From NCBI GenBank assembly GCA_916610825.1, contig OU744448.1, forward strand, positions 18,475,936-18,539,935: a stretch of DNA of 64,000 bases, in the 5' to 3' direction. Below, one piece after another: positions 12,423 to 23,125 of this stretch. Within the stretch, counting starts at the first letter, position 1. Each line of letters opens with the position of its first letter. The notes under the pieces were generated by a model that saw only the letters and a list, made by a program, of their open reading frames with translations, was not told where the DNA came from and searched no databases. The position numbers and the translations under genes are program-made. This stretch comes from Haliclystus octoradiatus. Its lineage: Eukaryota; Cnidaria; Staurozoa; Stauromedusae; Haliclystidae.

Positions 12423-12517
12423 ATTTTGCTACAAGTTCAACTCGTCTGCAACGAACTTGGATTGTACAAATTGTCTAAACGAAGAAGAGAATGATAATTG
12501 TACTGCTTTTATTATCG
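12423..12517 (+). CDS. possible first coding exon (signal peptide), coding from 12,491
   Basis: Acceptor-like CAACAG| at 12,422, ATG at 12,491, then MIIVLLLLS, a run of aliphatic residues typical of a signal peptide, and a consensus donor TCG|GTAAGT at 12,518. It would leave phase 0, whereas the Kazal exons need phase 1, so at least one more exon would have to lie between. I did not find that exon, which keeps confidence low. Confidence 0.3.
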
Positions 12518-12788
12518 GTAAGTGTCTTATTAGAAAGTGAATTGTAATTAAGTTGGAAACTCTCCTCCTTTGTCATATAAGTTGGCATGACGCCGTGATT
12601 TCGGCCGGTCCATTTAGCGCTGTTTAGGTCATTGTTTGTAGTAAGATACGGTCTGCCTAGGGATATACAGCACCGCAAATTTGAGTCTGTAACACAAGCG
12701 TTGATGGAATCAAATCAATTGTTATCATGATTATGATATTATCATGATGAAATCATATATTATGGTTTTATCGATTAGACTGTTAGAT

Positions 12789-13050
12789 ATGAAGCCGAAT
12801 TAGGGTCAAAATTCGATTCACTTGTTGACGATGTATTTCACATGACGATGATGTGTTTTCACATGGCGATAATGTATGTATATTAGCCTGCACGCAGACC
12901 TAAATACCGGATCAAAAATAACTTCCTTGTTCGTCCCTTGACATGGCATTATTTGGCACGCTGTTGGGCGTTTTAAATAATCTAAAAATGAAAAGTATTT
13001 AGCTAGCATGATTATCGACATCATCTTGTGGCTATTTTCTCTTCAATAAT
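12789..13050 (+). repeat. interspersed repeat, longer copy with minisatellite core
   Basis: 12,789-12,898 repeats 11,121-11,228. The whole stretch to about 13,050 matches the reverse complement of about 21,985-22,250, including TGGCATTATTTGGCACGCTG and TGGCTATTTTCTCTTC. A third, partial copy of the right half lies at about 21,590-21,695 (+). Confidence 0.65.
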
Positions 13051-13344
13051 GTTTAATCTTGACAAATCTTACCTACCGTGTTCCTCCTTTTCGTTATAAC
13101 GTCCTTCCGCGCTTGGATGTTAGAAAAATCCGTCAAAACGAATGCTAATTCTGCAAAACAATTTGTAGAAGGTTCTTTACATGCTGCTTGCTTAGACAGT
13201 GAGACGGTGCATGTTACACATATACTTTACAAACACTGTTAATAATTCACATATACTTATGTCTTTTCAACAGGTTATTAATATGACATACTGTTAGGTT
13301 AAACAGTGGGGTAGAACTCGCAAATCTAAAATCTGTGTAGGCCT

Positions 13345-15381
13345 CAGGCGCGGATCCAGGAATTATTTTATGGGGGTCAAAATTAATTACGTCATTTGCC
13401 ACGCCTATTTTGTACACCAAAGAAAGATTGAGTAAGAAGAAAGGAGTCAGTCAAAAAATCACATAACGATAAACATACAATGACAATAAATGTTAAATTG
13501 TAATGGTTATTTTGAGTTAAATATATATAATTATATTGAACTTCACTTCATCAAGAATTAGTCTTTAATATCCAATATACAATTCAGCTACAATCTGCAA
13601 CATTAAAAAAATGACAATCCACAAATAAAACATACATATATGAACTATAAGTGGATATCCACTCTTGAAAGGGTGTAGTGTTATATAAAATTGATGAATT
13701 TATCCGGGATTTATATCGATTATAAGCTGTTCCATTTTATTAGAAATCCCTATAGTCCTGATATTTGAAGTGAGTTTACCATTTTGATCAAGAAATCCAC
13801 AAAGCTAAGTTCATTGTCTATTCCAGGTATAAAGTTTTCAAGGTAAATAGTTGTAGCATTGAGTTCCATTGCCTTATATTTTATGTTAACAGTTGGGCCG
13901 GCTTGTTGTGCTTTCTATTTCCGGTACTCAAATTTTGATGCCAGGTTAGATTTGCAACAATTTGCAAGAGACTAATAGCAGCAAAATGAACCCAAAAAGG
14001 ACGGACAAGCAGTCAGAAGAATCCAATAGCGTGACAAATTCAAACACAGTAGTGACATGCTTTGAACACATGTCTACGACAAATTACAGTTTCGAGACAC
14101 GCAATTTTAATTTTGAAATTTCATTCTCATAACACTGTAAATCGAAATTAAATCAAATCAGAACTACAATCACAATTATTTCAAATATAAACAATTGTTA
14201 TGGCTTATCTGACTTTGCCCTCTTTCTGGTTGCTTTTGTCAGGTTCAAATTTATTTATTCTTTGTCGACCTTGGAAATTGCGACACAATTGAGTTCAGGT
14301 TGAAATGATATAAACAACGTTATTTATATAACAGACGTACTTACACATTTCCTCCGAGTTCTCTACCAGTTTGTACAATTTCTAATTACTGCGTATAATT
14401 TCTGTGTGTAAATCTATCTGCCTTCCAATTCATTCTTCCAAAAATATCTCGTTGTAAAATAGGTAATCTCTGTCGTCATGACCATTGCAATAAACATGGT
14501 TTGTCTCTTTCTTCATGACCATTGCAATAAACATGGTTTATAGCAGAGTAGATTTGCTTTGAATTTGTTCTGATGCTTCAACGCTGATAGTCACACGAGA
14601 ACAAGACCGTTGAATAAAACTGCAGAAATATCTAGAACCGCCATGTGAAGTTACTTTGAATTTATCCAATCAGATATCAAGACTGAGCACAACGCGTGCA
14701 ATTTCTGCAAACATATTTGCGAACATATTTTTGAGATTACGACCCTGAAACACAGGCAAAATTTCCTCAAATTCTGTAGGTCAAAACTACCACGTGGGTA
14801 GGTCAATTGTTATTTTTTCAGCCAATTCACCAATCGGTGACTCGAACGCACAAAAGAAGTGGGATGGGCGGTCAAAATAGCTCCCGGATGAGTAGATCAG
14901 CCCTGTTTTCTCTTTGGCAACGAGCTCGCCGACGGTAGGTCAATTGTTAAAAAAATTTGAGACAGAAACAATAGACAGAGTTATAAACAATAGATTTTTT
15001 AAGACCGCAAAACTGTAGTCGTGACGCTGGTGTGGGTCTTTTCTACTGCCGCAGCACACCGCAGCCCCGCTTGACTTCAGTATATTACGTAATTTAGTAC
15101 AACTTCTGAGGGAATCAAAACGTTAAAAGCTGAACATTGAATTCAATACAATTACGATCATTTATTACAAAATAAATACGAACATTAAATATTGAAAGTT
15201 TATCGTTAAAAATAATTGAACAGAAGATAAAAAGGAATGATAATTTTGATCAAAATACAAAATAAATTCATCATTAACAAATGAACGATGACGTGATTTT
15301 ATAGTGACGTCATCTTTAAATTTTACCGAAAAATTTAGGGGTGGCATTTGACCTACGTGCACCCGTCTGGATCCGCGCCTG
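13345..15381. mobile_element. hAT-like non-autonomous DNA transposon
   Basis: Starts CAGGCGCGGATCCAG and ends with its inverted complement CTGGATCCGCGCCTG. It is flanked by a perfect 8-bp target duplication GTAGGCCT (13,337-13,344 and 15,382-15,389). An 8-bp duplication and CAG...CTG ends are typical of the hAT superfamily. Length is 2,037 bp and no transposase ORF is visible, so it probably moved with help from another copy. Confidence 0.8.
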
Positions 15382-15498
15382 GTAGGCCTAGTAGTATATT
15401 CCCATTAAAAATATCAAACAATCATATGGACACTTCTACTATCAGATAATTTTTGTATCTAGAATTATTCACTAAGATATTCTGAACTAATTAAAGAC

Positions 15499-15614
15499 GA
15501 AAATTGTTTTAAAATGTGCATCGGAACTAATTCCAGGCTCTTACCGTTAAAACTCAGATAGAAATGAAAAGGGCCTGGAACTAATTCCGGTGCACATTTT
15601 TAAATATTTTTCGA
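15499..15614. repeat. 116-bp hairpin repeat
   Basis: Arms 15,499-15,538 and 15,573-15,614 are near-perfect inverse copies around GGAACTAATTCC. This MITE-like hairpin lies just inside the left arm of the larger inverted-repeat element. Confidence 0.6.
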
Positions 15615-17044
15615 CTCTTAAAGGGTCAAAACAGACCGGGAAACCTTGCGCGCGCACACTTTGAATAGTGCACGTAAAATTCAAACACTCGTTTCCAAAC
15701 ATGGCTTTGCCTCGTCTAGAATGCGTTTGTCGTAAAATATTTTTGAACCATTCTTGAACAAGAGCTTTACTTACTAGCGTATTCTTTATTTCTAATCTTC
15801 GATAATTTTAATAACACGAATGCCAAGTTTCCTGAAGAACCAGAACATGGTGGTAAAAGGGAAGGAGCAGGTAGAAGGCTACCGATAACTCAAGAGCTTT
15901 CACTTATACATCATACATCAGGATATCTGTTCATATGCTGTGGCGATAAACCATAACAAAGTTTTACCTAAATTTCGTGATTTGCAAAGACTGGTATAAG
16001 GACTTTTGTCTAAAGGAACACCTGAGTGAAGATTTGACAATGTTTTCCTGTTTACAAACCAATCAATGCGAGATCCCTTCAAAGAACAAAAAGCGAAGCT
16101 CCATTTTCACAACCTCAAATCAACAGCTTATTTTGTATTTCTATTTTCAAATTTCAATCACACTTGATATTTATGGAACTTCGATCGAGATGAAATAAAC
16201 ATCATATGTAGTTTCTGGACCCATGAAATATATGAATTTCTACAGCAAAATGAATTAAAATAGTATTTTATTATTGACCAGTTTTGCGATTTCGTGTATT
16301 TCTCTCTGTGGTTTGAGTATGTTTTGATAAAAATTTCAGACTGTTCCGCATGGTTTGATGTTAATGTTTCAAGGTCGTACATAATTACCATAGTTTTCAT
16401 TATCCTTATTCAATTCGCATTGTTTCGCTCCTGTTTTCATGTTGTTTTTCAGAATTATCCATACAAAATTAAAAGATTGCTACGGCTCAAATGAAATTAT
16501 GAGGAATGCTATGACGTTGATAAAAAGGCTGCGAGACTCCATTTTGAAAAAAGTTGAATGCAAAGGCTGCCGATCTGGTTTGACCATTATTAGTTCAGAA
16601 TATCTTAGTGAATATTTCTAGACTATTTCCAATAATTATCTGATGGTAGAAGTGTCCGTATGATTGTTTGATACATTCAATGGGACTATACTACTACACA
16701 GATTGTAGATTTGCGGTAGAACTCCAGACTCAAACGCTTGTCAATGCATCAATTTTTTCAAGATCATAGGTTCTTTCAAACAATATGCCATAAATTATCA
16801 TCATCATCATTCACTCATTTATTCATTTATTCAGAAAACCTGATAAATTGTACACAACCTTTTTTCATGAGACATTATTACAAATGTTCACATAGCGAAA
16901 AAGTAATTCATTAGAATTGCTTCGAAGTTCAAGTAGAATTATTTGTTTTTTTATTATTTGGTTTCAAAAATAATTAGCTAATTAGTTATTAATTAGAAGA
17001 ATAATTGTTGAAGCAAGCTATGTTGAGCGTTGGCATAGAAAAAA

Positions 17045-17375
17045 GGGTGGATTAGCTCAGATGGCAGAGCAACTGAACTTCAGATCGGATCATATCTGAT
17101 CGACTGTGGTTCAAATCCCCCGAAGGTCAACTCAGCCTTGACTTTATCTGAAACATCAAATGAGTACCATCTGAGGACGGCGGATGGAATGGTCCAGAGG
17201 GAATTGCATTGTGAGTAGCTGCGGTGCATCGTTGCGCATTGACAATCGAAACCTATCTGCCATGAAATCTGCTGAAATTGATCTGCAGTGTCGCGGCTGA
17301 GATCAACAAAAAGCGTTTAAAATCATTGCTCTCAGCGAAAAAAGCCACTCATCTAGAAATAGAGGAGCGGTACGG
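17045..17375 (+). repeat. tRNA-derived SINE
   Basis: Pol III A box TAGCTCAGATGG (17,053-17,064) and B box GGTTCAAATCC (17,108-17,118) are spaced as in a tRNA. They are followed by a non-tRNA body with AAATGAGTACCATCTG, a motif common in tRNA-SINE bodies. The tRNA part does not fold as a proper tRNA (inserted anticodon-arm bases, weak T stem), so this is a SINE head and not a tRNA gene. The 3' limit is approximate. Confidence 0.65.
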
Positions 17376-17637
17376 GTGCCTCCGTAGGACGACACCGTCT
17401 ACATTACTTTTTTATTATAGAAAAAATTTCCCATTCATTTATTTTTGGATGAATTGTTCTGGGTATTATAATTTGCATCATCAATTCAGTTGTAGGCCTA
17501 CGTAAAATGTGTATTTTTGTTGTTGTTTTTCTATCTATATTCAAAAGCCTTTACGGGCGAATACAAAGAAACCCTACAGTTGCAGCTTATGGCCCTAGAA
17601 TGGCATGTGATAACATGTCTATAGTTAAAACTATATA

Positions 17638-17813
17638 CAGTGAAACCTGCATATAACAGCCAGCGAAGAGAGGTAGATAAATTGACCACTATAGACAGGT
17701 GGCCTTTATATACAGGTTTAATTCAAGAGAAAATACTATTTGAGACATGTAAGAATGACCACTATAGACAGGTGGCCGCTGTATAGAGGTGACCGTTATA
17801 ACAGGTTTGACTG
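17638..17813. mobile_element. 176-bp MITE, Tc1/mariner-pogo-like
   Basis: Starts CAGTGAAACCTG and ends with the inverted form CAGGTTTGACTG, flanked by TA on both sides (17,636-17,637 and 17,814-17,815). Inside are two direct copies of GACCACTATAGACAGGTGGCC. TA target duplication and CAGT ends suit a pogo/mariner-type MITE. Confidence 0.7.
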
Positions 17814-17870
17814 TATGTCAAATTTAAGGGGTATAACTAGAGTAAGGAGACAGTGCTTTGATTTGATATC

Positions 17871-18015
17871 TTCAATTCAATTCAATCCAATTCAATAACT
17901 TTATTTGAGTGTCAAAGTTTTTAGCTTTACAAAACTAATTGGGGACATTATAATATTTAAAGTTACAAATTTATATATGTATAAATAATAATAAATAAAA
18001 AAATTAAATGGATTA
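17871..18015 (-). mobile_element. 3' end of a LINE with (GAATT)n tail
   Basis: On the minus strand this reads AATTAGTTTTGTAAAGCTAA, then CACTCAAATAAAGTTATTGA and a GAATT tail. It matches the 3' end of the LINE at 47,400-50,370 (from about 50,290). It is a 5'-truncated copy of the same family; weaker similarity may reach 18,130. Confidence 0.7.
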
Positions 18016-18130
18016 AAAGCTATAAGAGTCATAGTCACAACACAGATTATGTTTACAAATGATAACAATAACAATAATCATTTTTACTTTTAATAACAAG
18101 TAATTTTAATTCAAGACTTGATAACAAGCA

Positions 18131-19060
18131 ACATGCCAGAAGCAATAACTTTTCGAGATAAATTTATGCTTGAACGTTTCGAAACATTAATATCTGTTCC
18201 CCAATGCTTCATAGTGATCAATAATAATATGGATTTCATTCTTTTCGATTTAATCTTTTAAATATAAGATTTAAAAGATTCTACAATAATTTTCGATTTC
18301 AAATGTTCGAATATAAAATTTAGTCATCGAACATTAGAACGCATTCTATTCTTTGAAGATCGAGTGAGTAAGCATTTTAATGTTCAGAGTTATACTGTAC
18401 ATCGAAGAAATTCTAAATCTAAAATAAAATCTTTAAATCAGCTTTAAAATCTTTCAGTTTAAAATAAATAAACTAAATGTCTTTTCCAGAAAAATATCAT
18501 ACCATACCAATAAATCTTCAATTGTTGAACTGTTAACAATAAACTGCTCCAAATATAAGGGACTTGTAGTGTTTCTTTGCGACTTAGCTGCTTATTTGAG
18601 GATCCGTAGAATAAGAACAAAAATAACCACAATGGTTCACCAATAATTGACAAAAATCGAAGTACAATATAATGGAATATCTTATCAATTAATTAATCAA
18701 TTAATCTTTAATAAGGCTTATTTTATTACTTAATTTGTTTTGAAAGTTGTAAATGTTTGCTAATGCAATAAACAGTTATAATTTGTGGGAAATATTGATA
18801 TATTGGCAAGCAGTTGTTGGAGTTATACCCTGCTGTTTTAACAGTGTCAAGTAGCAACTTGTTTGCAACATTGTTGAATATAATAGATTAATAGTGTTGG
18901 CTATATCTCAATATATCTATAAAATATTGCTATATGCAAAGTATATGCAATGGCTATATGCAAGTCAAGATCCAAACATATTTTCTGAATAAGAGCTTAT
19001 TATAATGACGATTCATTCATTGCTAAATTTTCAGAAAGTAAAATTTAATGAAAAGGTGAA
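18131..19060. other. AT-rich stretch with no recognised gene
   Basis: No exon-like ORF with splice sites and no strong repeat seen. Contains simple AATCAATTAATTAATC-type runs near 18,690. Confidence 0.5.
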
Positions 19061-19063
19061 AAA

Positions 19064-19170
19064 ATTTGCTATGGCAACGATAGGCCATGGTGTAAAAATA
19101 TTATACTATGACAACGATGGGCCACATTGTAAAAAATGTTTTTCTATGGCAACGATAGGCCATGGTGTAA
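19064..19170 (+). repeat. tandem repeat array, CTATGGCAACGATRGGCCA (left)
   Basis: Three units of about 36-38 bp with the core TATGGCAACGATAGGCCATG and a GTAAAAAAT spacer. The same array recurs at about 21,225-21,377 in the same orientation, on the other side of the Penelope-like element. Confidence 0.75.
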
Positions 19171-19559
19171 AGAATATTAATAATCACTTGAAAAAAAACT
19201 TGTCATGATTGGTACCTGCATGGTTTTAACCAAACAACTAGAACACATGTTTTGAAAATGGCGACTAGCTGCGACAGATTGAATATTCTGATTAGAAGCT
19301 TCAAATTTACGCATTTTGTAATAAAAGATAACGCAATTAATTTTATATTTTTATTTGCAACGTTTCGGCTTTGCACTGAAGCCATTATCAAGCTAAAAAA
19401 TAATTTTACATGTTACCTATATTTATATAATTACAGAAATATGAAAAGTAATACTAAGGTCTATTGGGAATAGTAATATACTGGTCTATTGGGACCCATT
19501 GTACTTGAAGCACTTTGTTCATGAGAATAATAACGATGGAATTGAATCCATTTGTCGAT

Positions 19560-20033
19560 TTAATGAAGGAGATTGTTCTCGGATGAATAACATTTCGTAA
19601 ACCTTGCAATCAAATTGATTTCGGCAGCGCTTAAGAATCGTAAATTTGTTAAAAATCTCATGTGTTCACCTATTGATGAGGATGGTCTTTGATGCTCTAT
19701 AATTCGAGTATGTAAATGGCGACAAGTGAATCCAACATAGCTTGATTGACACAAGCCACATTTAAATTTGTAAACAACACAGTGTTGGCTCACGAGCGCC
19801 GGTTTGGTCTCTCGATGTCTGAGATCATCAATAATCTTGTGGCTTCTAAAACTTGGCTTAAAAATAACTTTACTTAACTTACTGTTTAAACGGGCTAAGT
19901 CCTTTCTAACTAAAATGCTGGCACTTTGATTTTTAAAAGGTAGTACTATTCTAATTACGTCATTATTATCATTATTATTATTATCATTATTGGTGTCTGA
20001 AACTGAACTATTAAAATCACTAAAATTATACAA
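19560..20033 (-). pseudogene. Penelope-like GIY-YIG endonuclease domain, frameshifted
   Basis: The minus-strand ORF carries CVVYKFKCGLCQSSYVGFT followed by CRHLHTRIIEHQ. This is the CxxC-containing GIY-YIG endonuclease signature of Penelope-like elements, which cuts target DNA for reverse transcription. After GEHMR it runs out of frame (RFLTNLRFL...) because of the 31-base loss relative to the plus-strand copy. It is therefore dead. Confidence 0.8.
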
Positions 20034-20096
20034 TATACATGTTAAAAATTGTATTTAAAATACGATCTGGATATTTAAGATTTTTAAAAATTGTCC

Positions 20097-20333
20097 TTAT
20101 ATACTCACATTCAAGATTAAACTATTTGCACTTGAACACAAGCGGATTGCCCGGGTCAATAACGTTTTTAGCAAGGCTGTTTTGTATCTCTCGTCAACAT
20201 GATTTTGAAAATGTGTAAAAAGACCAATATCAGTGGCTTTATGGTGTACTGCTGTTGATACATGCTGATTTGTTGTCTTTCGTAGTAAGATGCCAACAAA
20301 AGGTAATTGTCCACTGTTGTTTTGTGTCTCCAT
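20097..20333 (-). pseudogene. Penelope-like reverse transcriptase, C-terminal (thumb) part
   Basis: The minus-strand ORF reads GQLPFVGILLRKTTNQHVST, GLFTHFQNHVDERYKTALLK and LLTRAIRLCSS, the conserved GxLPFLD...GLYTHF...YK..L...L..RA...CSS series of Penelope-like RTs. A frameshift near 20,110 separates it from FECEYIRTIFKNLKYP, which leads toward the endonuclease. The catalytic fingers and palm are missing. Confidence 0.8.
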
Positions 20334-20446
20334 TGTAAACTTTATACAGTAGAGGCGTAGAGTTAAGTAAAGTTATTTTTAAGCCAATTTTTAGAAGCCG
20401 CAAGATTATTGATGATCTTAGACATCGAGAGACCAAACCGGCGCTC

Positions 20447-20752
20447 GTGAGCCAACACTGTGTTGTTTACAAATTTAAATGTGGCTTGTGTCAATCAAGC
20501 TATGTTGGATTCACTTGTCGCCATTTACATACTCGAATTATAGAGCATCAAAGACCATCCTCATCAATAGGTGAACACATGAGGCAAGCACATCAAAATA
20601 GCGACATCAACGAGATTTTTAACAATTTTACGATTCTTAAGCACTGCCGAAATCAATTTGATTGCAAAGTTTACGAAATGTTATTCATCATAGAACAATC
20701 TCCTTCACTAAATCGACAAATGGATTCAATTCCATCGTTATTATTCTCATGA
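20447..20752 (+). pseudogene. Penelope-like GIY-YIG endonuclease domain, inverted second copy
   Basis: Same domain as the minus-strand copy (YKFKCGLCQSSYVGFTCRH, TRIIEHQ), with an intact C-terminal end (FNNFTILKHCRNQFDCKVYE). It has no RT upstream because the arm begins at about 20,363, so it cannot encode a full polyprotein. Confidence 0.8.
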
Positions 20753-21224
20753 ACAAAGTGCTTCAAGTACAATGGGTCCCAATAGACCAGTATATTACTA
20801 TTCCCAATAGACCTTAGTATTACTTTTCATATTTCTGTAATTATATAAATATAGGTAACATGTAAAATTATTTTTTATCTTGATAATGGCTTCAGTGCAA
20901 AGCCAAAACTTTGCAAATAAAAATATAAAATTAATTGCGTTGTCTTTTATTACAGGTTGAATATTCTTTTATAAAATCAATTTGAATGTATAGTACTCTG
21001 TAATTGAAAGTTCAATTAAGAAATTAAAAAAAGTAACAGGTTGGGATTTGCTATATTCGGATGTAAATATTTCTAATATTGCAAACATGTTTGAAAAACA
21101 GTTATGTTGAATTCTTCGCGTTATATTTCTAAATGATATTCGTAACAATTTCATTCAAATTGAATTTAATGAAAAATCAATGACCCATTAAATTAGAACA
21201 ATGGGTCACGTGGTAAAAAATGTT

Positions 21225-21377
21225 TTTCTATGGCAACGATAGGCCATTGTGTAAAAATATTATACTATGGCAACGATGGGCCAAATGGTAAAAAATGTTT
21301 TACTATGGCAAAGATGGGCCATGGTGTAAACAATTTTCACAAAGAAAACGCTATGGCAACGATGGGCCACCATATAT
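21225..21377 (+). repeat. tandem repeat array, CTATGGCAACGATRGGCCA (right)
   Basis: Four units of the array also seen at 19,064-19,170, same orientation. Both arrays are preceded by AATTTAATGAAAA, which suggests they are paired parts of one repeat structure around the Penelope-like fragment. Confidence 0.7.
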
Positions 21378-21984
21378 GACCCTTATTTGTTATTATTGAA
21401 GTTTCCAAGAAATTGTATGCCTGTTTTGAGGATTTGTGAAGAGATTATTAATGTATTTTTTGCGGGGGTCTAGGCAACCAGCATGTAAGAGCCTTATCAG
21501 AACTATTTTGAAGGATTAGCGATCGATGCAAACAATTTATTAATCATCCAAGTGCGAACTGCAAAATGGTCAAATTTAAATTGATTAGAGAGAAATAGCC
21601 ACGAGATGGTGTCGATAATCATGCTAGCTCAATGATTTTCATTTTCTCTTACACATACAACAGCGTGCCAAACAATGCCATTCTCTTTCCAAGGTCCAGA
21701 CGGGCGATTTACTCAACTGTCTTTGAGACCAGTGCAACCGTTGCAGCGTTGATCTGAAATCGAAAAACAAACGGCACAGAGAGATGGACAAAATCTCTAT
21801 GACCAAACGGTAGTTGGCTCGATCTTATTATCTCCCGATTTGAGAGCAGACCAAAGTAAATAAAAGGCAGCAAGCAAAAATCAAATCCCTTCAAAACTGA
21901 CAACTCCAAACATGCAAGCGCGGAAGTACATACGTTATACAACGAAATGGAGGAACACGGGAGGCAAGATTTGACTTTGTCAAG

Positions 21985-22250
21985 TTTAAAAATTATTGAA
22001 GAGAAAATAGCCACGAGGTGGTGTCAATAATCATGCCAGCTAAATAATTTACACATTTATTTTATTTAAGATGCTAAACAGCGTGCCAAACAATGCCATT
22101 TTGTTGACAGAGTACGAGGAAGTAATTTCCTCGAACAATACACAGATTGACGAAAAGACATCATCGCCATGTCAAAACACATCGTCGCCATATGAAATGA
22201 AATACATCATCGCCATGTGAATCAAATTTTGAAACTAATTCAGTTTCATA
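21985..22250 (-). repeat. interspersed repeat with minisatellite core (inverted copy)
   Basis: Reverse complement of about 12,789-13,050. Contains three CATCRTCGCCATRTG units at about 22,160-22,220 and the GCGTGCCAAACAATGCCAT end. A partial direct repeat of its left half lies at about 21,590-21,695. Confidence 0.6.
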
Positions 22251-22707
22251 GTTATGCTGGTCACGAGTGGTATTGTTCACCTCCGCATTTGTTATTGTTT
22301 AGACAATGCTTGTAGTCACGTTACAACTAAGTTACGTCGAATATGGTGCTGTTGGCGCTTATCATAGATAGGGGCATATTATCCAATTTTATGATAGTAT
22401 TCCTTTTGCAGTTTTGTAAGTTTTCTTTTGACAAAAGGTATTTTTGTGAGATGGAAATGGGTGTTCTACTTCCAGTGATTCAACCAGGTCATGTAAAGTG
22501 CAAGGCATGCGAGGCAGTGCGATTCATGTAGAATTTTAATTGTAATTAATTTTAAATTTTTGGTTTAATGTAGACTCATATTTCTATGAGAACAAATGGG
22601 TCTAAATTTCAGAAACCCACGGACAAGACCGATGTAATAATTTAATAATCATGTGACCCAATAGCCTGCATCAATTTCATTCACAATAGAATAGATCTCT
22701 TCTGTCG

Positions 22708-23125
22708 TGTAGGGTGGCCGAAAATTTCAATCCATGGAGACCTGATGACGTAATTCCTGCAGCGTTATGGAACATCCATGGTTTATGAGTGTCTGCCGCT
22801 ATTATGGAAATCTAACACTTGTAAAACTTTGATTGAAGTATAAATAATGACCATACTGGGACTCAAACTAGCATGATCCGCACACATGTCAGTGCTTGAT
22901 CCTCATTAGCTACCGACCACAACCGACGGGAATTATGAGAAGAAAAGTATTTAATCTCGACCGGGTTGTTATCACAGGATCGAACCCTAACCCTCACCCA
23001 AGCCACGTGATCGAATTACAAGCCTGGGTCATTTAGAAAACAAAAACCGTGGTTGTTCGATAAAGCCGCGGCATGACGTCACCAGGTCTCCATGGAATTG
23101 CAATTTTTTGTCCAACGCCGTGTAG
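22708..23125. mobile_element. MITE with about 80-bp inverted ends
   Basis: The left end (TCAATCCATGGAGACCTGAT within it) matches the inverse of the right end (CACCAGGTCTCCATGGAATT). The arms are about 80% alike over roughly 80 bases. No ORF inside. Target duplication unclear, so no superfamily is given. Confidence 0.6.

Larger units (their letters stand above)
13315..16710. mobile_element. long inverted-repeat element split by the hAT-like insertion
   Basis: About 15,390-15,497 (TAGTAGTATATTCCCATT, TATCAAACAATCATA, CTAAGATATTCTGAACTAA) is repeated inverted at about 16,590-16,690. The homology resumes on the far side of the hAT-like element: CGCAAATCTAAAATCTGTG at 13,320-13,336 matches the inverted CGCAAATCTACAATCTGTG near 16,700-16,719. 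So a terminal arm of about 130 bp was interrupted by the hAT-like insertion. No ORF of recognisable type lies inside. Confidence 0.6.
19316..20955. mobile_element. palindromic Penelope-like element fragment
   Basis: Arms 19,316-19,880 and 20,363-20,955 are inverted copies of the 3' part of a Penelope-like element: the GIY-YIG endonuclease end and 3' UTR. The left arm lacks about 31 bases (near 19,660) that the right arm keeps. The middle, 19,881-20,362, continues the left (minus-strand) copy upstream into the RT thumb region. Such head-to-head fragments suit the aberrant insertion structures known for Penelope-like elements. Confidence 0.8.

Noticed and set aside
15977..16621. Several 60-80-codon ORFs as a small gene
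   Set aside because: They lie inside an inverted-repeat element, overlap on both strands and show no conserved motif or splice context.
17045..17135. Functional tRNA gene
   Set aside because: A and B boxes are present but the T stem and anticodon arm do not fold properly, and a SINE body follows.
19064..21377. CRISPR-like spaced repeats (GGCAACGATRGGCCATG units)
   Set aside because: Eukaryotic locus, only three to four units per array, spacers are not unique; an ordinary tandem repeat.
22343..22531. Short + strand ORF with a hydrophobic start as a Kazal-gene signal exon
   Set aside because: No consensus donor in a usable phase, and the hydrophobic run is interrupted by charged residues; weaker than the 12,491 candidate.
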